A stretch of DNA of 24,776 nt from an uncultured Eubacteriales bacterium (GCA_934526185.1 CAKTAA010000030.1:1-24776), one strand, 5' to 3'; positions 6,993-15,490 are shown, counted from the first letter of the stretch. A program made the numbers and translations. Notes: generated by a model from the sequence alone, not told the origin.

Positions 6993-8858
6993 TTATTCCG
7001 AATAATACTGTGCCTGTGCATACCATAGTTCGTGATATTTGCCGTCTTCGTCTGCAATGAGTGCATCGTGGCTGCCCTGCTGTACGATCTGTCCGTTATC
7101 GAATACAGCTATGTCGTCGCAGAAACGACAGGAGGACAGGCGATGGCTGATATAAATGGCCGTTTTGTTCCCCACTATCTCATTGAACTTTGAATATACC
7201 TCTGCCTCAGCAATGGGATCAAGGGCGGCTGTCGGCTCATCAAGCACGATAAACGGTGCATTCTTGTATAACGCTCTTGCAAGTGCAATTTTTTGCGCCT
7301 CGCCGCTGGAAATTTCAACACCCTTTTCGTCAAAATTTTTATAAAGACAAGTTTCCATTCCATCTGGCATCTCACGCAGGCGCTCACCAAATCCTGCTTC
7401 GGTAAGACAGATTTCAACCTTTGCTTTATCATAATTCACACTTGCCGCAACGTTCTGGCCGAGTGAAAAGGATAACAACTTAAAATCCTGAAACACCACC
7501 GAGAAAATGCTCATGTACTCATCGTAATCATATTTTTTAATGTTGATACCGTTGAGAAGAATCTCCCCCTCGGTCGGATCGTACAGGCGGCAAAGCAGTT
7601 TGATGAACGTCGTCTTTCCGCTGCCGTTCATACCTACAACTGCAAGGCGTTCACCAATACGTAACTTCATTGACACATGTCGCAATGCATAGGTTTCGGA
7701 CGCTGGGTATCTGAATGATACGTTACGGAACTCAATTTCGTAATCATCGTCTCCGCCATCACAGAACGCACGTTTTTCGACTGGGAGAGTGCCCTGGTAC
7801 ATGGTATTAGGCATATCAATATATTCAAAAATTTCACGCAAGTATATATTGTTATTTTTCAGTGCAGAAAAAATATTAAACAAATTGGTTACAGCAGAAA
7901 TAAATTTTTCGATCGTTCCGGTATACAGAACAAAATTACCAATACCGAACGCCCCCATATATGCCTTTGCGCCGATATACAGATAAAGCGTGATATCCAT
8001 GATAAACCTGACACATGTCTGTATTCTCATAAGCAGGGCATTGAAGTGTAGTATATTCGTCACATAGACCGGATGGATGATATGGTTCAGCCATGATTTT
8101 TGTATAAGCGGTGTTTCATCGAATATACGGATTTCAGCGGCGGCTTCGTAATTGTTTACCATTTGGGAGTAATAGCTGTAAAGTCTGTTTTGACTTGCCA
8201 GATTTTTTATTTCTTTATAAAATACATTGGAGGATTTCGCATTTGCTTTTATGCCTGCAAATATATGAAATAGCTGCAATGCAAGAATTATCAAAACGGA
8301 GATTGGTGAATTGATGAAACTCCAGAACCCGCTGAAATTTCCGGGAGCACGCATTGAAAACAGACTCACCGTCAGAGCTGCAGACAGTATAATGGATGCG
8401 ATGGAATTCATAAAGGATTCCACTTGCCATGCAAGCAGCATGATGCCGAATCCGTTTGCGTTCTGCGCTTGAAAAATTCTGTCTTTTTTCATGTGCGTTT
8501 CAGGGTTTTCAAGATGCTCAAACTGCATTTTCATATTGACAGAATTGAAATACAATTCTATGGAAGTCCAAATATTTTGATCCGCAACGCTTGCCTTTCT
8601 CGAAACAAGTCGACTGATAACCGACATAACAAGATTTATGATGACTATCAACGCAGCATAAAATATCAGGTTTTGAAAGCTCTCGCCTGCCGCTATTCCG
8701 CTTATCAGCCGTGACGACAGCCAGAGCGTCGTATATGGCGAAACCAATCCGATAACAGCGCGCAGTGCTTTGATGGTTATCAGATTTTTATCTATCGTAT
8801 AGAGAAGCTTATATCCTCTGACTATCGTTCGGAGTTCGCTTTTCAGCTTGTTAAACAT
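6993..8858 (-). CDS. ABC exporter half-transporter, second of pair
   Basis: The 621-residue product is a membrane domain (helices within about 30-330) plus an ATPase (about 375-610). Walker A is GMNGSGKTT (409-417), Q-loop VFQDF, Walker B FIVLDE (D540, E541) and the switch His is H572. The signature reads ISSGEAQK (516-523) instead of LSGGQ/E, a mild departure that suggests an asymmetric heterodimer with the first half-transporter. The ATG directly follows the TAA of the upstream ABC gene, and the SD AGGAGG lies inside that gene's last codons, so translation is coupled. No peptidase C39 domain is present, so it would not itself cut leader peptides. The substrate is unknown; peptide or antimicrobial export is an inference from the adjacent LytTR/GHKL regulators. 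Confidence 0.88.
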   Translation of the reverse strand: MFNKLKSELRTIVRGYKLLYTIDKNLITIKALRAVIGLVSPYTTLWLSSRLISGIAAGESFQNLIFYAALIVIINLVMSVISRLVSRKASVADQNIWTSIELYFNSVNMKMQFEHLENPETHMKKDRIFQAQNANGFGIMLLAWQVESFMNSIASIILSAALTVSLFSMRAPGNFSGFWSFINSPISVLIILALQLFHIFAGIKANAKSSNVFYKEIKNLASQNRLYSYYSQMVNNYEAAAEIRIFDETPLIQKSWLNHIIHPVYVTNILHFNALLMRIQTCVRFIMDITLYLYIGAKAYMGAFGIGNFVLYTGTIEKFISAVTNLFNIFSALKNNNIYLREIFEYIDMPNTMYQGTLPVEKRAFCDGGDDDYEIEFRNVSFRYPASETYALRHVSMKLRIGERLAVVGMNGSGKTTFIKLLCRLYDPTEGEILLNGINIKKYDYDEYMSIFSVVFQDFKLLSFSLGQNVAASVNYDKAKVEICLTEAGFGERLREMPDGMETCLYKNFDEKGVEISSGEAQKIALARALYKNAPFIVLDEPTAALDPIAEAEVYSKFNEIVGNKTAIYISHRLSSCRFCDDIAVFDNGQIVQQGSHDALIADEDGKYHELWYAQAQYYSE

Positions 8859-10694
8859 TTATGCGCCCTCCTTTTCGGATTGATTGTAGTAATGACTTTG
8901 CACCTTAAACAGCTCGGCGTATTTTCCGCCTGCCAGGATAAGTTCGTTATGTGTGCCTTCCTCCGCAATGGTTTTATCGTCAATCATAATGATACGGTCG
9001 CAGAAGCGGGTTGAAGCAAGACGGTGTGAAATGAATATCGAAGTTTTGTCCTTCGCAATTTCATTGTAGCTTGAGTACATTTCACTTTCAGCTATTGGAT
9101 CAAGCGCAGATGTCGGTTCGTCGAGGACCAGTATTCCGGCATTCTTGTAAATAGCGCGGGCAAGCAGCAGCCGCTGTTTTTCACCGCCGGACAATTCTGT
9201 ACCGTCCTTGTTTATTGATTTATCAATAGGAGTATCAAGCCCCCTGGATAATGAATCGATCTTTTTTTTCAAACCAGAAAGTCGGACGGCCTCATCAAGC
9301 CTCTCGCGGTCTACCTCTCCTTTTTCGCATACGCCGATGTTTTCAGCTATCGAAATCGGAAGTATGCTCGAAAACTGAAAGACAGCGGAGAGCATCGAAT
9401 AATATTCCTCTCGGTTGTATTCATTTATATCATGCCCGTTTACCAGAATTCTCCCGGAGGTTGGCGTGTAAAGACCACATATCAGCTTAACAAGTGTGGT
9501 TTTACCGGCGCCGTTCAGTCCGACAACCGCCAGTTTTTCTCCGTCGTGTATGGTCAGATTGATGTTTTCAAGTGTCGGAGTGTCAGCCTTCGGATAGGTG
9601 AACGAGACTTTTTCAAGCCGAATTTCGACGGGTTCCCCGTCGGACGGCAGCGGTATCCCCTCTCCGTGATTGAATTTGTCAGGGATTTCAAGATATTCCC
9701 TGTAGTCGCAGATTTGCAGGCTTGCGTTCTGTATTGCCGACCAGCCGGACAGCATGCCGGAAAACCATCCGGAAAAGCTTGATATCGCTGAGAAATACAG
9801 CACAAAGTCACCGGCGGATATATCGCCTGCTGCCGCACGCCATATCAGATAAGCATATGCCGCTCCGTCACGCAGCAGTGCGACGGCAAAGTCGACGAGC
9901 GAAACAAGAAAGCTCTTGTTTTCCAAATCGAGCAGCAAACCTTTATATTTCTTTGCTGTTGCCTCTGATGCCTCTGTCAGCCATTTGTCCATTGAAAACA
10001 GCCGGACATCCTTTGCAATACCGAAATCCTTTGATAAAAACGCATAGTAAAACAATTTACGTGATTCGGTTTCACGCTTATCCTTTGTTCGGTGTGAATA
10101 ATTGCGAAGCCATTTCTGAGGAAGATAGTTTATAAATGTTGTCGCAATCAGAATCAGAATGATAAGCGGATGCAGCGTTGATAAAATGCCGCCGAAAAGA
10201 ATAAAGCATATTGCATTGATAAGCAGTCCCGATAAAGTTGACGGCAGATTCACCGTTGCCGTATGGTTATTGTTTATGGCTGCTTTTGCTTTGCCGTTTA
10301 ACGTTTGGATATTCGGGTCTTCAAGATATTCATAGTCAAGCGACAGCTTTTTCTTTTCATACAGTACCGAAAAGTACGAACATGTGTCCATATCGTATAA
10401 TCCCTTTTGAGCTTCAATGCCGTTATTTACAAGGCCGCACAGCAGCTTCGCGAAAAATATACCGACTATGACAAACGCAATTTTCATAAAGGTATCGCTG
10501 AATTCAAGCTGGTCAAGTATGATTTTAGGCGTATACATGGATATGACGGTTGCTAAAATACTGAACGGTATTCCGGCAGCAACCATGTATATGACTTTGC
10601 TTTTGAACTCTCGCAGCGTTTTGTAATAGTAAACGAGATTTTGACCGAGCGAATATAACGGTTTTTTCTTCGGCTCTTTCTTTTCTTTTTTCAA
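8859..10694 (-). CDS. ABC exporter half-transporter, first of pair (TTG start)
   Basis: The product is 611 residues from a TTG start at 10694. A lysine-rich N-terminus (about the first 10 residues) precedes six membrane helices (about 35-325) and an ATPase with Walker A GLNGAGKTT (392-400), signature LSGGE (501-505), Walker B ILVLDE (catalytic Glu about 526) and switch His about 557. An upstream in-frame GTG at 10703 overlaps the last G of AGGAGG (10703-10708) and cannot use that SD; the TTG stands 8 bases after it. It is followed without a gap by the second ABC gene, and the two probably form a heterodimeric exporter. A LytTR-type operator lies directly upstream. The substrate is not deducible. 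Confidence 0.87.
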   Translation of the reverse strand: MKKEKKEPKKKPLYSLGQNLVYYYKTLREFKSKVIYMVAAGIPFSILATVISMYTPKIILDQLEFSDTFMKIAFVIVGIFFAKLLCGLVNNGIEAQKGLYDMDTCSYFSVLYEKKKLSLDYEYLEDPNIQTLNGKAKAAINNNHTATVNLPSTLSGLLINAICFILFGGILSTLHPLIILILIATTFINYLPQKWLRNYSHRTKDKRETESRKLFYYAFLSKDFGIAKDVRLFSMDKWLTEASEATAKKYKGLLLDLENKSFLVSLVDFAVALLRDGAAYAYLIWRAAAGDISAGDFVLYFSAISSFSGWFSGMLSGWSAIQNASLQICDYREYLEIPDKFNHGEGIPLPSDGEPVEIRLEKVSFTYPKADTPTLENINLTIHDGEKLAVVGLNGAGKTTLVKLICGLYTPTSGRILVNGHDINEYNREEYYSMLSAVFQFSSILPISIAENIGVCEKGEVDRERLDEAVRLSGLKKKIDSLSRGLDTPIDKSINKDGTELSGGEKQRLLLARAIYKNAGILVLDEPTSALDPIAESEMYSSYNEIAKDKTSIFISHRLASTRFCDRIIMIDDKTIAEEGTHNELILAGGKYAELFKVQSHYYNQSEKEGA

Positions 10695-10750
10695 TTCGCC
10701 CACCTCCTGCTGTTATCTTACCATTTTCCGCATCATCCGTGTCGATTTTT

Positions 10751-10782
10751 GCACGAATGGTTCAAATCTGAGCACGAACGGT
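10751..10782 (-). promoter_or_regulatory. LytTR (AgrA-type) direct-repeat operator upstream of the ABC pair
   Basis: Read on the minus strand, two direct repeats ACCGTTCGTGC (10782-10772) and ACCATTCGTGC (10761-10751) start exactly 21 bp apart. The first nine bases of the upstream copy fit the AgrA half-site pattern (T/A)(A/C)(C/A)GTTN(A/G)(T/G) fully; the second copy has one change. AgrA sites are likewise 9-bp repeats with 12-bp gaps. A -35-like TCGACA (10745-10740) and -10-like TAAGAT (10720-10715) follow with a 19-bp spacer, long as in agr promoters. The inferred start would fall at the edge of the SD site, so the exact -10 is uncertain. Confidence 0.7.
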
Positions 10783-10784
10783 AA

Positions 10785-11444
10785 TCACAGCGGTAACATA
10801 ATCTCGGTTGCGAATACGTTTTCCTCGTTCTGACGGTTGACATAGCCGTTATACTTGTCCGCTATGTGGTCAACACGCAGAAGCCCAAAGCCGTGACCGC
10901 CGCCGGCTTTCGTTGACAGGTAATTTCTTCCTGATCTTTTTATTTCACCTGAAACCGAGTTTGACACCGAAATATAGAGCTGCCCTTTGAGTATGCCGAT
11001 GTACACCCGAATCCACGGCTCATTGCCGTGTATACAGGCTTCCATCGCGTTGTCAAGCAGATTGCCAATGACGACGCACAGGTCAATTTCGGATATTCTC
11101 AGAACTGACGGCACAACGGCTTTTGCCTGAACAGCGATGTTTTTTGATTTGCAGAGCGACAATTTGGAGTTGAGAATCGCATCAACCATGACGTTTCCGG
11201 TTTTGATAACCGTGTCAATGGCAGTCAGGTCATCGTTCAGCTTCAATAAATACGCTTTGGTTTTTGCTTCATCTCCGGATAGTGCGATCAACGTCTGTAT
11301 ATGATTATGATAATCATGACGCCATCCGCGCATGGTGCGGTAAATATTTTCAACCTCGTCGCAGTGCTTTTTGATGAGGTCGTTTTGGTATTCAGCAATG
11401 CGCCGGTCGAGCATACGCCCGAAAATCATATGGAACAGTCCCAT
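10785..11444 (-). CDS. GHKL-type sensor histidine kinase lacking a membrane sensor domain
   Basis: The 219-residue protein matches only the cytoplasmic part of AgrC-like (HPK10) kinases. A helical dimerisation segment with WRHDYHNH (41-48, H43 the likely phospho-acceptor) is followed by an HATPase_c domain with N-box NLLDNAMEAC (128-137) and G-box GHGFGL (183-188). AgrC-family kinases usually carry five to seven N-terminal membrane helices, which are absent here apart from a mildly hydrophobic start. The signal must therefore be cytoplasmic or come from a partner. The ATG at 11444 overlaps the stop of the response-regulator gene (TGATG), with GGGGGAG five bases before it; a GTG at 11447 is less likely. 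It is co-transcribed and translationally coupled with the regulator. Confidence 0.85.
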   Translation of the reverse strand: MGLFHMIFGRMLDRRIAEYQNDLIKKHCDEVENIYRTMRGWRHDYHNHIQTLIALSGDEAKTKAYLLKLNDDLTAIDTVIKTGNVMVDAILNSKLSLCKSKNIAVQAKAVVPSVLRISEIDLCVVIGNLLDNAMEACIHGNEPWIRVYIGILKGQLYISVSNSVSGEIKRSGRNYLSTKAGGGHGFGLLRVDHIADKYNGYVNRQNEENVFATEIMLPL

Positions 11445-12157
11445 CACAGCTCCCCCTTGAAGTAACGGATAAACGCCTGATTGACAGCATCATAATTGGA
11501 ACGTGACAGCGGTAATTTCGCGCCGCTGTCAAGTGTAATTTCTGCTTTTGAAATGCTTTTTATATATCGAATACCGACAAGATAGGAGCGATGACAGCGA
11601 ATAAAGCTGTTGCCGAGCAGCTTTTGCATTTCGGTTATGCTTGATTTCACCTCTAATTTGTCATGAATTGTCGTAACGACGCTGGAATGAGCGAAGGCCT
11701 CAACTGATACAATATCTCCCACAGCCATCCGCACAGATTCGCCCGCTGTGCGGATGATAATTGATTTTTCGTTCTCGCCGAGATTTGCAGCAGCACGATC
11801 AAGGACTTCAAATAATTTATATGCCAAGATCGGCTTCATCAGATAATGCAGAGCCGATACCTCGTAGCCTTCCGCGATAAAATCGGGGTAACCTGTGATG
11901 AACACAATCTGAGCTGAACGATTTTCGGCGCGCATTCGCTTTGCAAGTTCAATGCCGTTGATTGCTTTCATCTCAATGTCGAGCAGAAGTATGTTATAAT
12001 CCTTTTCGTCGGCATAGTGAAACAGAAATGCCTCAGCAGACGGAAAAGTATCGACTTTCGGCGTAACATTCCGCTCGCTTGCCCAAGCCGAAATAAGCAT
12101 ACTAATGTATTCGCTGTCGGCGGCGCTGTCATCACAAACCGCAATTTTATACCACAT
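11444..12157 (-). CDS. LytTR-family response regulator (AgrA-like)
   Basis: The 237-residue regulator has a receiver domain (about 1-120) with the acidic pair D9/D10, phospho-acceptor D60 in NILLLDIEM, T88 and K108, and a C-terminal LytTR DNA-binding domain (about 135-235, with FIRCHRSYLV and LPLSRSNYD). It should be phosphorylated by the adjacent kinase and bind direct repeats such as those at 10751-10782. I chose the ATG at 12157 because AGGAGG ends six bases before it; an ATG at 12163 abuts the SD and cannot use it. It overlaps the end of the HTH gene by 11 bases, so the three regulatory genes form one coupled unit. Confidence 0.9.
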   Translation of the reverse strand: MWYKIAVCDDSAADSEYISMLISAWASERNVTPKVDTFPSAEAFLFHYADEKDYNILLLDIEMKAINGIELAKRMRAENRSAQIVFITGYPDFIAEGYEVSALHYLMKPILAYKLFEVLDRAAANLGENEKSIIIRTAGESVRMAVGDIVSVEAFAHSSVVTTIHDKLEVKSSITEMQKLLGNSFIRCHRSYLVGIRYIKSISKAEITLDSGAKLPLSRSNYDAVNQAFIRYFKGEL

Positions 12158-12371
12158 GCTCATCCTCCTGCCCAAAGTCAACAATATCCCCGATATTCAC
12201 CGATAAACTGTCGCATATCCGCAACAATACTTCCATATGTACCAGCTCGTTTTTTCCGAACTTCGCAAGCGTCGACGCCGCACTTATGCCGGCCTTTCGG
12301 ATAAGATCGGTGCGTTTCATATCGTGCTCAATGAGCAATATCCAGAGTTTCTTATAACTTATCTGTATCAT
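12147..12371 (-). CDS. Small XRE/Cro-CI-type helix-turn-helix regulator
   Basis: The 74-residue protein is almost wholly one HTH domain of the YozG-like Cro/CI type: MIQISYKKLWILLIEHDM, then KRTDLIRKAGISAASTLAKFGKNE (helix-turn-helix, about 19-42), HMEVLLRICDSLSVNIGDIVDF. It is the first gene of the coupled HTH-regulator-kinase unit. The start at 12371 fits family length; further upstream residues would overlap the promoter. The leader is very short and the SD is poor. It may autoregulate the unit (inference). Confidence 0.82.
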   Translation of the reverse strand: MIQISYKKLWILLIEHDMKRTDLIRKAGISAASTLAKFGKNELVHMEVLLRICDSLSVNIGDIVDFGQEDEHVV

Positions 12372-12390
12372 ATCCGTACTTGATGTATTG

Positions 12391-12419
12391 ATTGTATCAT
12401 AAACGAAATCGTAAAGCAA
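12391..12419 (-). promoter_or_regulatory. Sigma-A-like promoter of the HTH/LytTR/GHKL unit
   Basis: On the minus strand TTGCTT (12419-12414), 17 bases, TACAAT (12396-12391). The predicted start near 12384 leaves only about a dozen leader bases before the HTH gene ATG, in line with its poor SD. Confidence 0.6.
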
Positions 12420-13212
12420 TATAACGATAATAAATACCTGTAAATGCAAATATATTTAGAAAGAATATATGCCTGAATATATATAGTAAGGTTTCGCCGT
12501 AGTCCGGCCGTTCCTCTGCACCGTAGGCATACACTCCAGGCCGAAAAAGATGCTTTTGCCATGTGAAATTATCTGCTTGCAAGGCCGATTCGGCGTACCG
12601 GTTTGGCAATGCTTGTTTGACGGCGTGCATGCCGGTGCAATGGGGTCCGTGCAGAAAAGCTGTTCTATGGCTTCCATGTGAGTTGTTATGACGACCTCCA
12701 CCTTTACCGCCTGCTAAACTCTGACAGAGGCAGCCGGTGTGTTCTTGCGGAACAGCACGGTTCAGAGGATGATACAAAATGAATACGGAATTTGAAGATA
12801 AGAACAGTCAAGAAATTGATAGAAATTTTGGAAATCATTTGAAGTATTACAATCCCGTTTGCATCGTAAATATCGATAAATCAATTTACATCTATCAATA
12901 AAAGTGCTAAAAGCAGAGATAAACCGCGCCTTTGTGTATATAGGTTTTATCCGCATACGGCCAAATTGGCTCATAGAACGACTTCATTTTTTCGTCAAAG
13001 GTTGACTGCCCAAAAATTAAACTGTCTTTTGACTACTCCGGCAAAATCCCGAATTTTACTGTGAACGGTATAAAAATACAAGCATATCCTTTCAGCGTAC
13101 GCATAAAAGGGATCTACAGTATTGAAACTATCAGAAGAATCGCTGTATTGCATTATTGGAACAGCGCATAAATTACGTATTTCGCCCTCTTGTTGGTTCC
13201 GCCGGGCACAAC
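12420..13212. other. Gene-poor region upstream of the regulatory cassette
   Basis: About 800 bases hold no gene I can name. The piece from about 12490 to 12770 is richer in G+C than its AT-rich flanks and has short open frames in several readings without matching SD sites. It could be a decayed gene. A possible 40-codon gene lies at 12780-12902. The remainder (12903-13212) shows no clear RNA gene, repeat or promoter. Confidence 0.5.
12780..12902 (+). CDS. Possible small protein (40 residues), unrecognised
   Basis: A 40-codon frame starts with ATG at 12780 and ends with TAA at 12902. AGAGG lies 10 bases before the ATG. The product begins MNTEFEDKNSQEIDRNFGNH and ends in a tyrosine-rich tail (SIYIYQ) with a single cysteine in YNPVCIVN. 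I do not recognise it. It lies in otherwise gene-poor DNA, divergent from the LytTR/ABC cassette. An acidic leader followed by a short core would fit a peptide precursor, but that is speculation and a chance frame is quite possible. Confidence 0.25.
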
Positions 13213-13242
13213 AAAAGGGTATGTACCTTTCGATACATACCC
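13213..13242 (-). terminator. Rho-independent terminator of groES-groEL
   Basis: On the minus strand GGGTATGTA (13242-13234) pairs with TACATACCC (13225-13217) across an 8-base loop and is followed by TTTT (13216-13213). It lies about 100 bases beyond the groEL stop. Confidence 0.85.
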
Positions 13243-13341
13243 TCGTAGTCAGCAATCCCTTTACAGATGCTGCCATCATTCGTTTTACTGGATATCCGTC
13301 CGATGAACAACTGCTAAAAGGTATCCTGTTCTGCTCCGGCA

Positions 13342-14982
13342 TTAATACATGCCGCCGCCCATACCGCCCATGCCGCCTGCGCCGGCAGGAGCAGCAGGTT
13401 CATCTTCCTTCTTATCTGCTACCAACGCCTCTGTTGTCAGAATAGTAGCAGCTACGGACGCCGCATTCTGAATTGCACTGCGCGTCACCTTTGTCGGGTC
13501 AACAATACCCTTTTCCATCATATCGACAAATGTCTCATTATATGCGTCAAATCCGTATCCGGTCTTTCCGCTTGACATAATTTTGTCAACGATTACAGAG
13601 CCCTCGTATCCGGCATTCTCTGCGATCTGGCGAACGGGCTCTTCCAGCGCTTTCAGGACAATCTTCACGCCGGTCTTTTCGTCGCCTTCTACTGTTGCAA
13701 GTACGGTTTCAACATCCTTAATGATATTAAGATATGCTGTTCCGGCTCCTGCAACAATACCCTCTTCAACTGCCGCCTTTGTTGCGTTAAGAGCATCCTC
13801 AATGCGCAGCTTCTTCTCTTTCATTTCCGTCTCAGTTGCTGCTCCGACTTTGATAACAGCTACACCGCCGGACAGTTTTGCCAATCTCTCCTGGAGCTTC
13901 TCACGGTCAAAGTCAGATGTTGTTGTCTCAATAGCCGCTTTGATTTGGCTGATTCTGCTCTTGATTTCCTCAGAGGAACCTGCGCCGTCGACAATAATTG
14001 TATTTTCCTTATTGATCTTCACCTGCCTTGCACGACCGAGCTGCTCCATTGTGGTTTCCTTCAGATCAAGGCCAAGCTCCTCTGTAATAACCTCACCGCC
14101 GGTCAGGATTGCGATATCACGGAGCATTTCCTTTCTTCTGTCGCCGAAGCCCGGAGCCTTTACTGCCGCACACACAAATGTACCGCGCAGCTTGTTGAGC
14201 ACCAGTGTAGTCAGCGCTTCGCCCTCTACATCCTCTGCTATAATAACAAGCTTCTTACCGGCCTGTACAATCTTTTCGAGGATCGGCAAAATTTCCTGAA
14301 TATTGGAAATTTTCTTGTCTGTAATCAGCAGGTAGGCGTCATCGATAATAGCTTCCATTTTGTCCGTATCTGTTGCCATATACGGAGATACATAGCCACG
14401 GTCGAACTGCATGCCTTCGACAACCTCGCAGTAAGTATCTGCCGATTTGGATTCCTCAACCGTAATGACGCCGTCTGACGTTACCTTCTCCATAGCATCT
14501 GCAATCAGCGTACCGATGACTTCGTCACCCGCCGAAACAGTTCCGACACGTGCAATGTCTGCTGTACCGTTGATTTTCTTGGAATTGGCGACAAGAGCAG
14601 TAACCGCTTTGTCAACAGCCTTCTGAATACCTTTGCGGATAACCATCGGATTTGCACCGGCTGCAACATTCTTCATGCCTTCGCGGACAAAAGCCTGTGC
14701 AAGCAGTGTTGCCGTCGTGGTACCGTCGCCGGCTGCATCATTGGTCTTGGTTGCGACTTCCTTCACAAGCTGCGCACCCATATTTTCCAGCGGGCACTCC
14801 AGTTCGATTTCCTTTGCGATGGTAACGCCGTCGTTGGTGATCAGCGGCGCGCCGTACTTTTTGTCCAGGACTACGTTTCTGCCCTTCGGGCCGAGCGTGA
14901 TTTTTACTGTGTCAGCCAGTTTGTCAACGCCGCGGATCAGCGCGTTTCTGGCTTCGATGCCGTATACAAGTTCTTTTGCCAT
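13342..14982 (-). CDS. groL: 60-kDa chaperonin GroEL
   Basis: The 546-residue protein is a standard GroEL: N-terminus MAKELVYGIEARNALIRGVDKLADTVKITLGPKGRNVVLDK, ATP-site motif GDGTTTAT (about 86-93), and the disordered GGM-repeat tail GGMGGMGGGMY. It forms the double-ring folding chamber with GroES in the cytoplasm. I chose the ATG at 14982 because AAAGGAGAG precedes it by 7 bases; upstream in-frame codons carry no homology. It is second in the groES-groEL operon and under CIRCE/HrcA control through the shared promoter. Confidence 0.98.
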   Translation of the reverse strand: MAKELVYGIEARNALIRGVDKLADTVKITLGPKGRNVVLDKKYGAPLITNDGVTIAKEIELECPLENMGAQLVKEVATKTNDAAGDGTTTATLLAQAFVREGMKNVAAGANPMVIRKGIQKAVDKAVTALVANSKKINGTADIARVGTVSAGDEVIGTLIADAMEKVTSDGVITVEESKSADTYCEVVEGMQFDRGYVSPYMATDTDKMEAIIDDAYLLITDKKISNIQEILPILEKIVQAGKKLVIIAEDVEGEALTTLVLNKLRGTFVCAAVKAPGFGDRRKEMLRDIAILTGGEVITEELGLDLKETTMEQLGRARQVKINKENTIIVDGAGSSEEIKSRISQIKAAIETTTSDFDREKLQERLAKLSGGVAVIKVGAATETEMKEKKLRIEDALNATKAAVEEGIVAGAGTAYLNIIKDVETVLATVEGDEKTGVKIVLKALEEPVRQIAENAGYEGSVIVDKIMSSGKTGYGFDAYNETFVDMMEKGIVDPTKVTRSAIQNAASVAATILTTEALVADKKEDEPAAPAGAGGMGGMGGGMY

Positions 14983-15088
14983 GTCAATCTCTCCTTTATG
15001 TTTTGTTTTCATTTCATTTGTAAAGTTCGGGAATCGGGATTTTGTTTTCTGTCAGGTAATGCAGTCGGACTACACCTGCCGCTCTTGC

Positions 15089-15373
15089 TTATTCAACAAC
15101 AGCAAGAATATCGCCCTGCTTAACAATAGTATACTCCACACCGTCGCATTTCACTTCAGTCCCGGAGTATTTGCTGGTGATAACCTTATCGCCGACCTTG
15201 ACGGTCATAACGATTTCTTTGCCATCCACCATTCCGCCCGGTCCTACGGCGACGACCTCCGCTACCTGCGGCTTTTCCTTTGCTGCGGCTGCTAAAATGA
15301 TGCCGCTTTTTGTCGTTTCTTCAGCTTCGACCATTTTTACAACGACACGGTCTGCAAGGGGTTTGATTGTCAT
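15089..15373 (-). CDS. groES: 10-kDa co-chaperonin GroES
   Basis: The 94-residue co-chaperonin begins TIKPLADRVVVKM after the initiator Met and has a mobile loop (EAEETTKSGIILA, about 15-27) and the motifs VGPG and GDKVITSKYSGTEV. It caps the GroEL chamber. The ATG at 15373 has GGAGG nine bases upstream; the ATG at 15379 is only three bases from it. groEL starts 106 bases downstream, with no terminator between them. Confidence 0.97.
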   Translation of the reverse strand: MTIKPLADRVVVKMVEAEETTKSGIILAAAAKEKPQVAEVVAVGPGGMVDGKEIVMTVKVGDKVITSKYSGTEVKCDGVEYTIVKQGDILAVVE

Positions 15374-15423
15374 TTTCATTTTCCTCCATCTCTGTATTAT
15401 TTTTATTTTTTCTGTTTTTGTCG

Positions 15424-15450
15424 TTAGCACTCTTTTTATTCGAGTGCTAA
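15424..15450 (-). promoter_or_regulatory. CIRCE element (HrcA operator)
   Basis: Perfect inverted repeat TTAGCACTC, nine bases, GAGTGCTAA. This is the consensus CIRCE sequence bound by the heat-shock repressor HrcA. It sits just downstream of the groES promoter -10 box, where HrcA blocks transcription until heat stress. Confidence 0.97.
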
Positions 15451-15461
15451 TTTCTGTTTCT

Positions 15462-15490
15462 ATTGTAAACGCACTTCGGAAAAAAATCAA
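15462..15490 (-). promoter_or_regulatory. Sigma-A promoter of groES-groEL
   Basis: On the minus strand TTGATT (15490-15485), 17 bases, TACAAT (15467-15462). The predicted start near 15455 puts CIRCE at the very start of the transcript, the usual arrangement. Confidence 0.85.

Noticed and set aside
10695..10703. GTG at 10703 as the start of the first ABC gene
   Set aside because: It overlaps the last base of the AGGAGG SD site; the TTG at 10694 has proper spacing.
12456..12701. Cysteine-containing minus-strand frame as a signal or RiPP precursor peptide gene upstream of the regulators
   Set aside because: The start is a GTG without a well-spaced SD, the composition is irregular, it has no leader/core pattern, and other frames over the same bases are equally open.
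13583..14299. Long plus-strand open frame opposite groEL
   Set aside because: It is the serine-rich shadow of the strongly conserved groEL reading frame and has no SD site.
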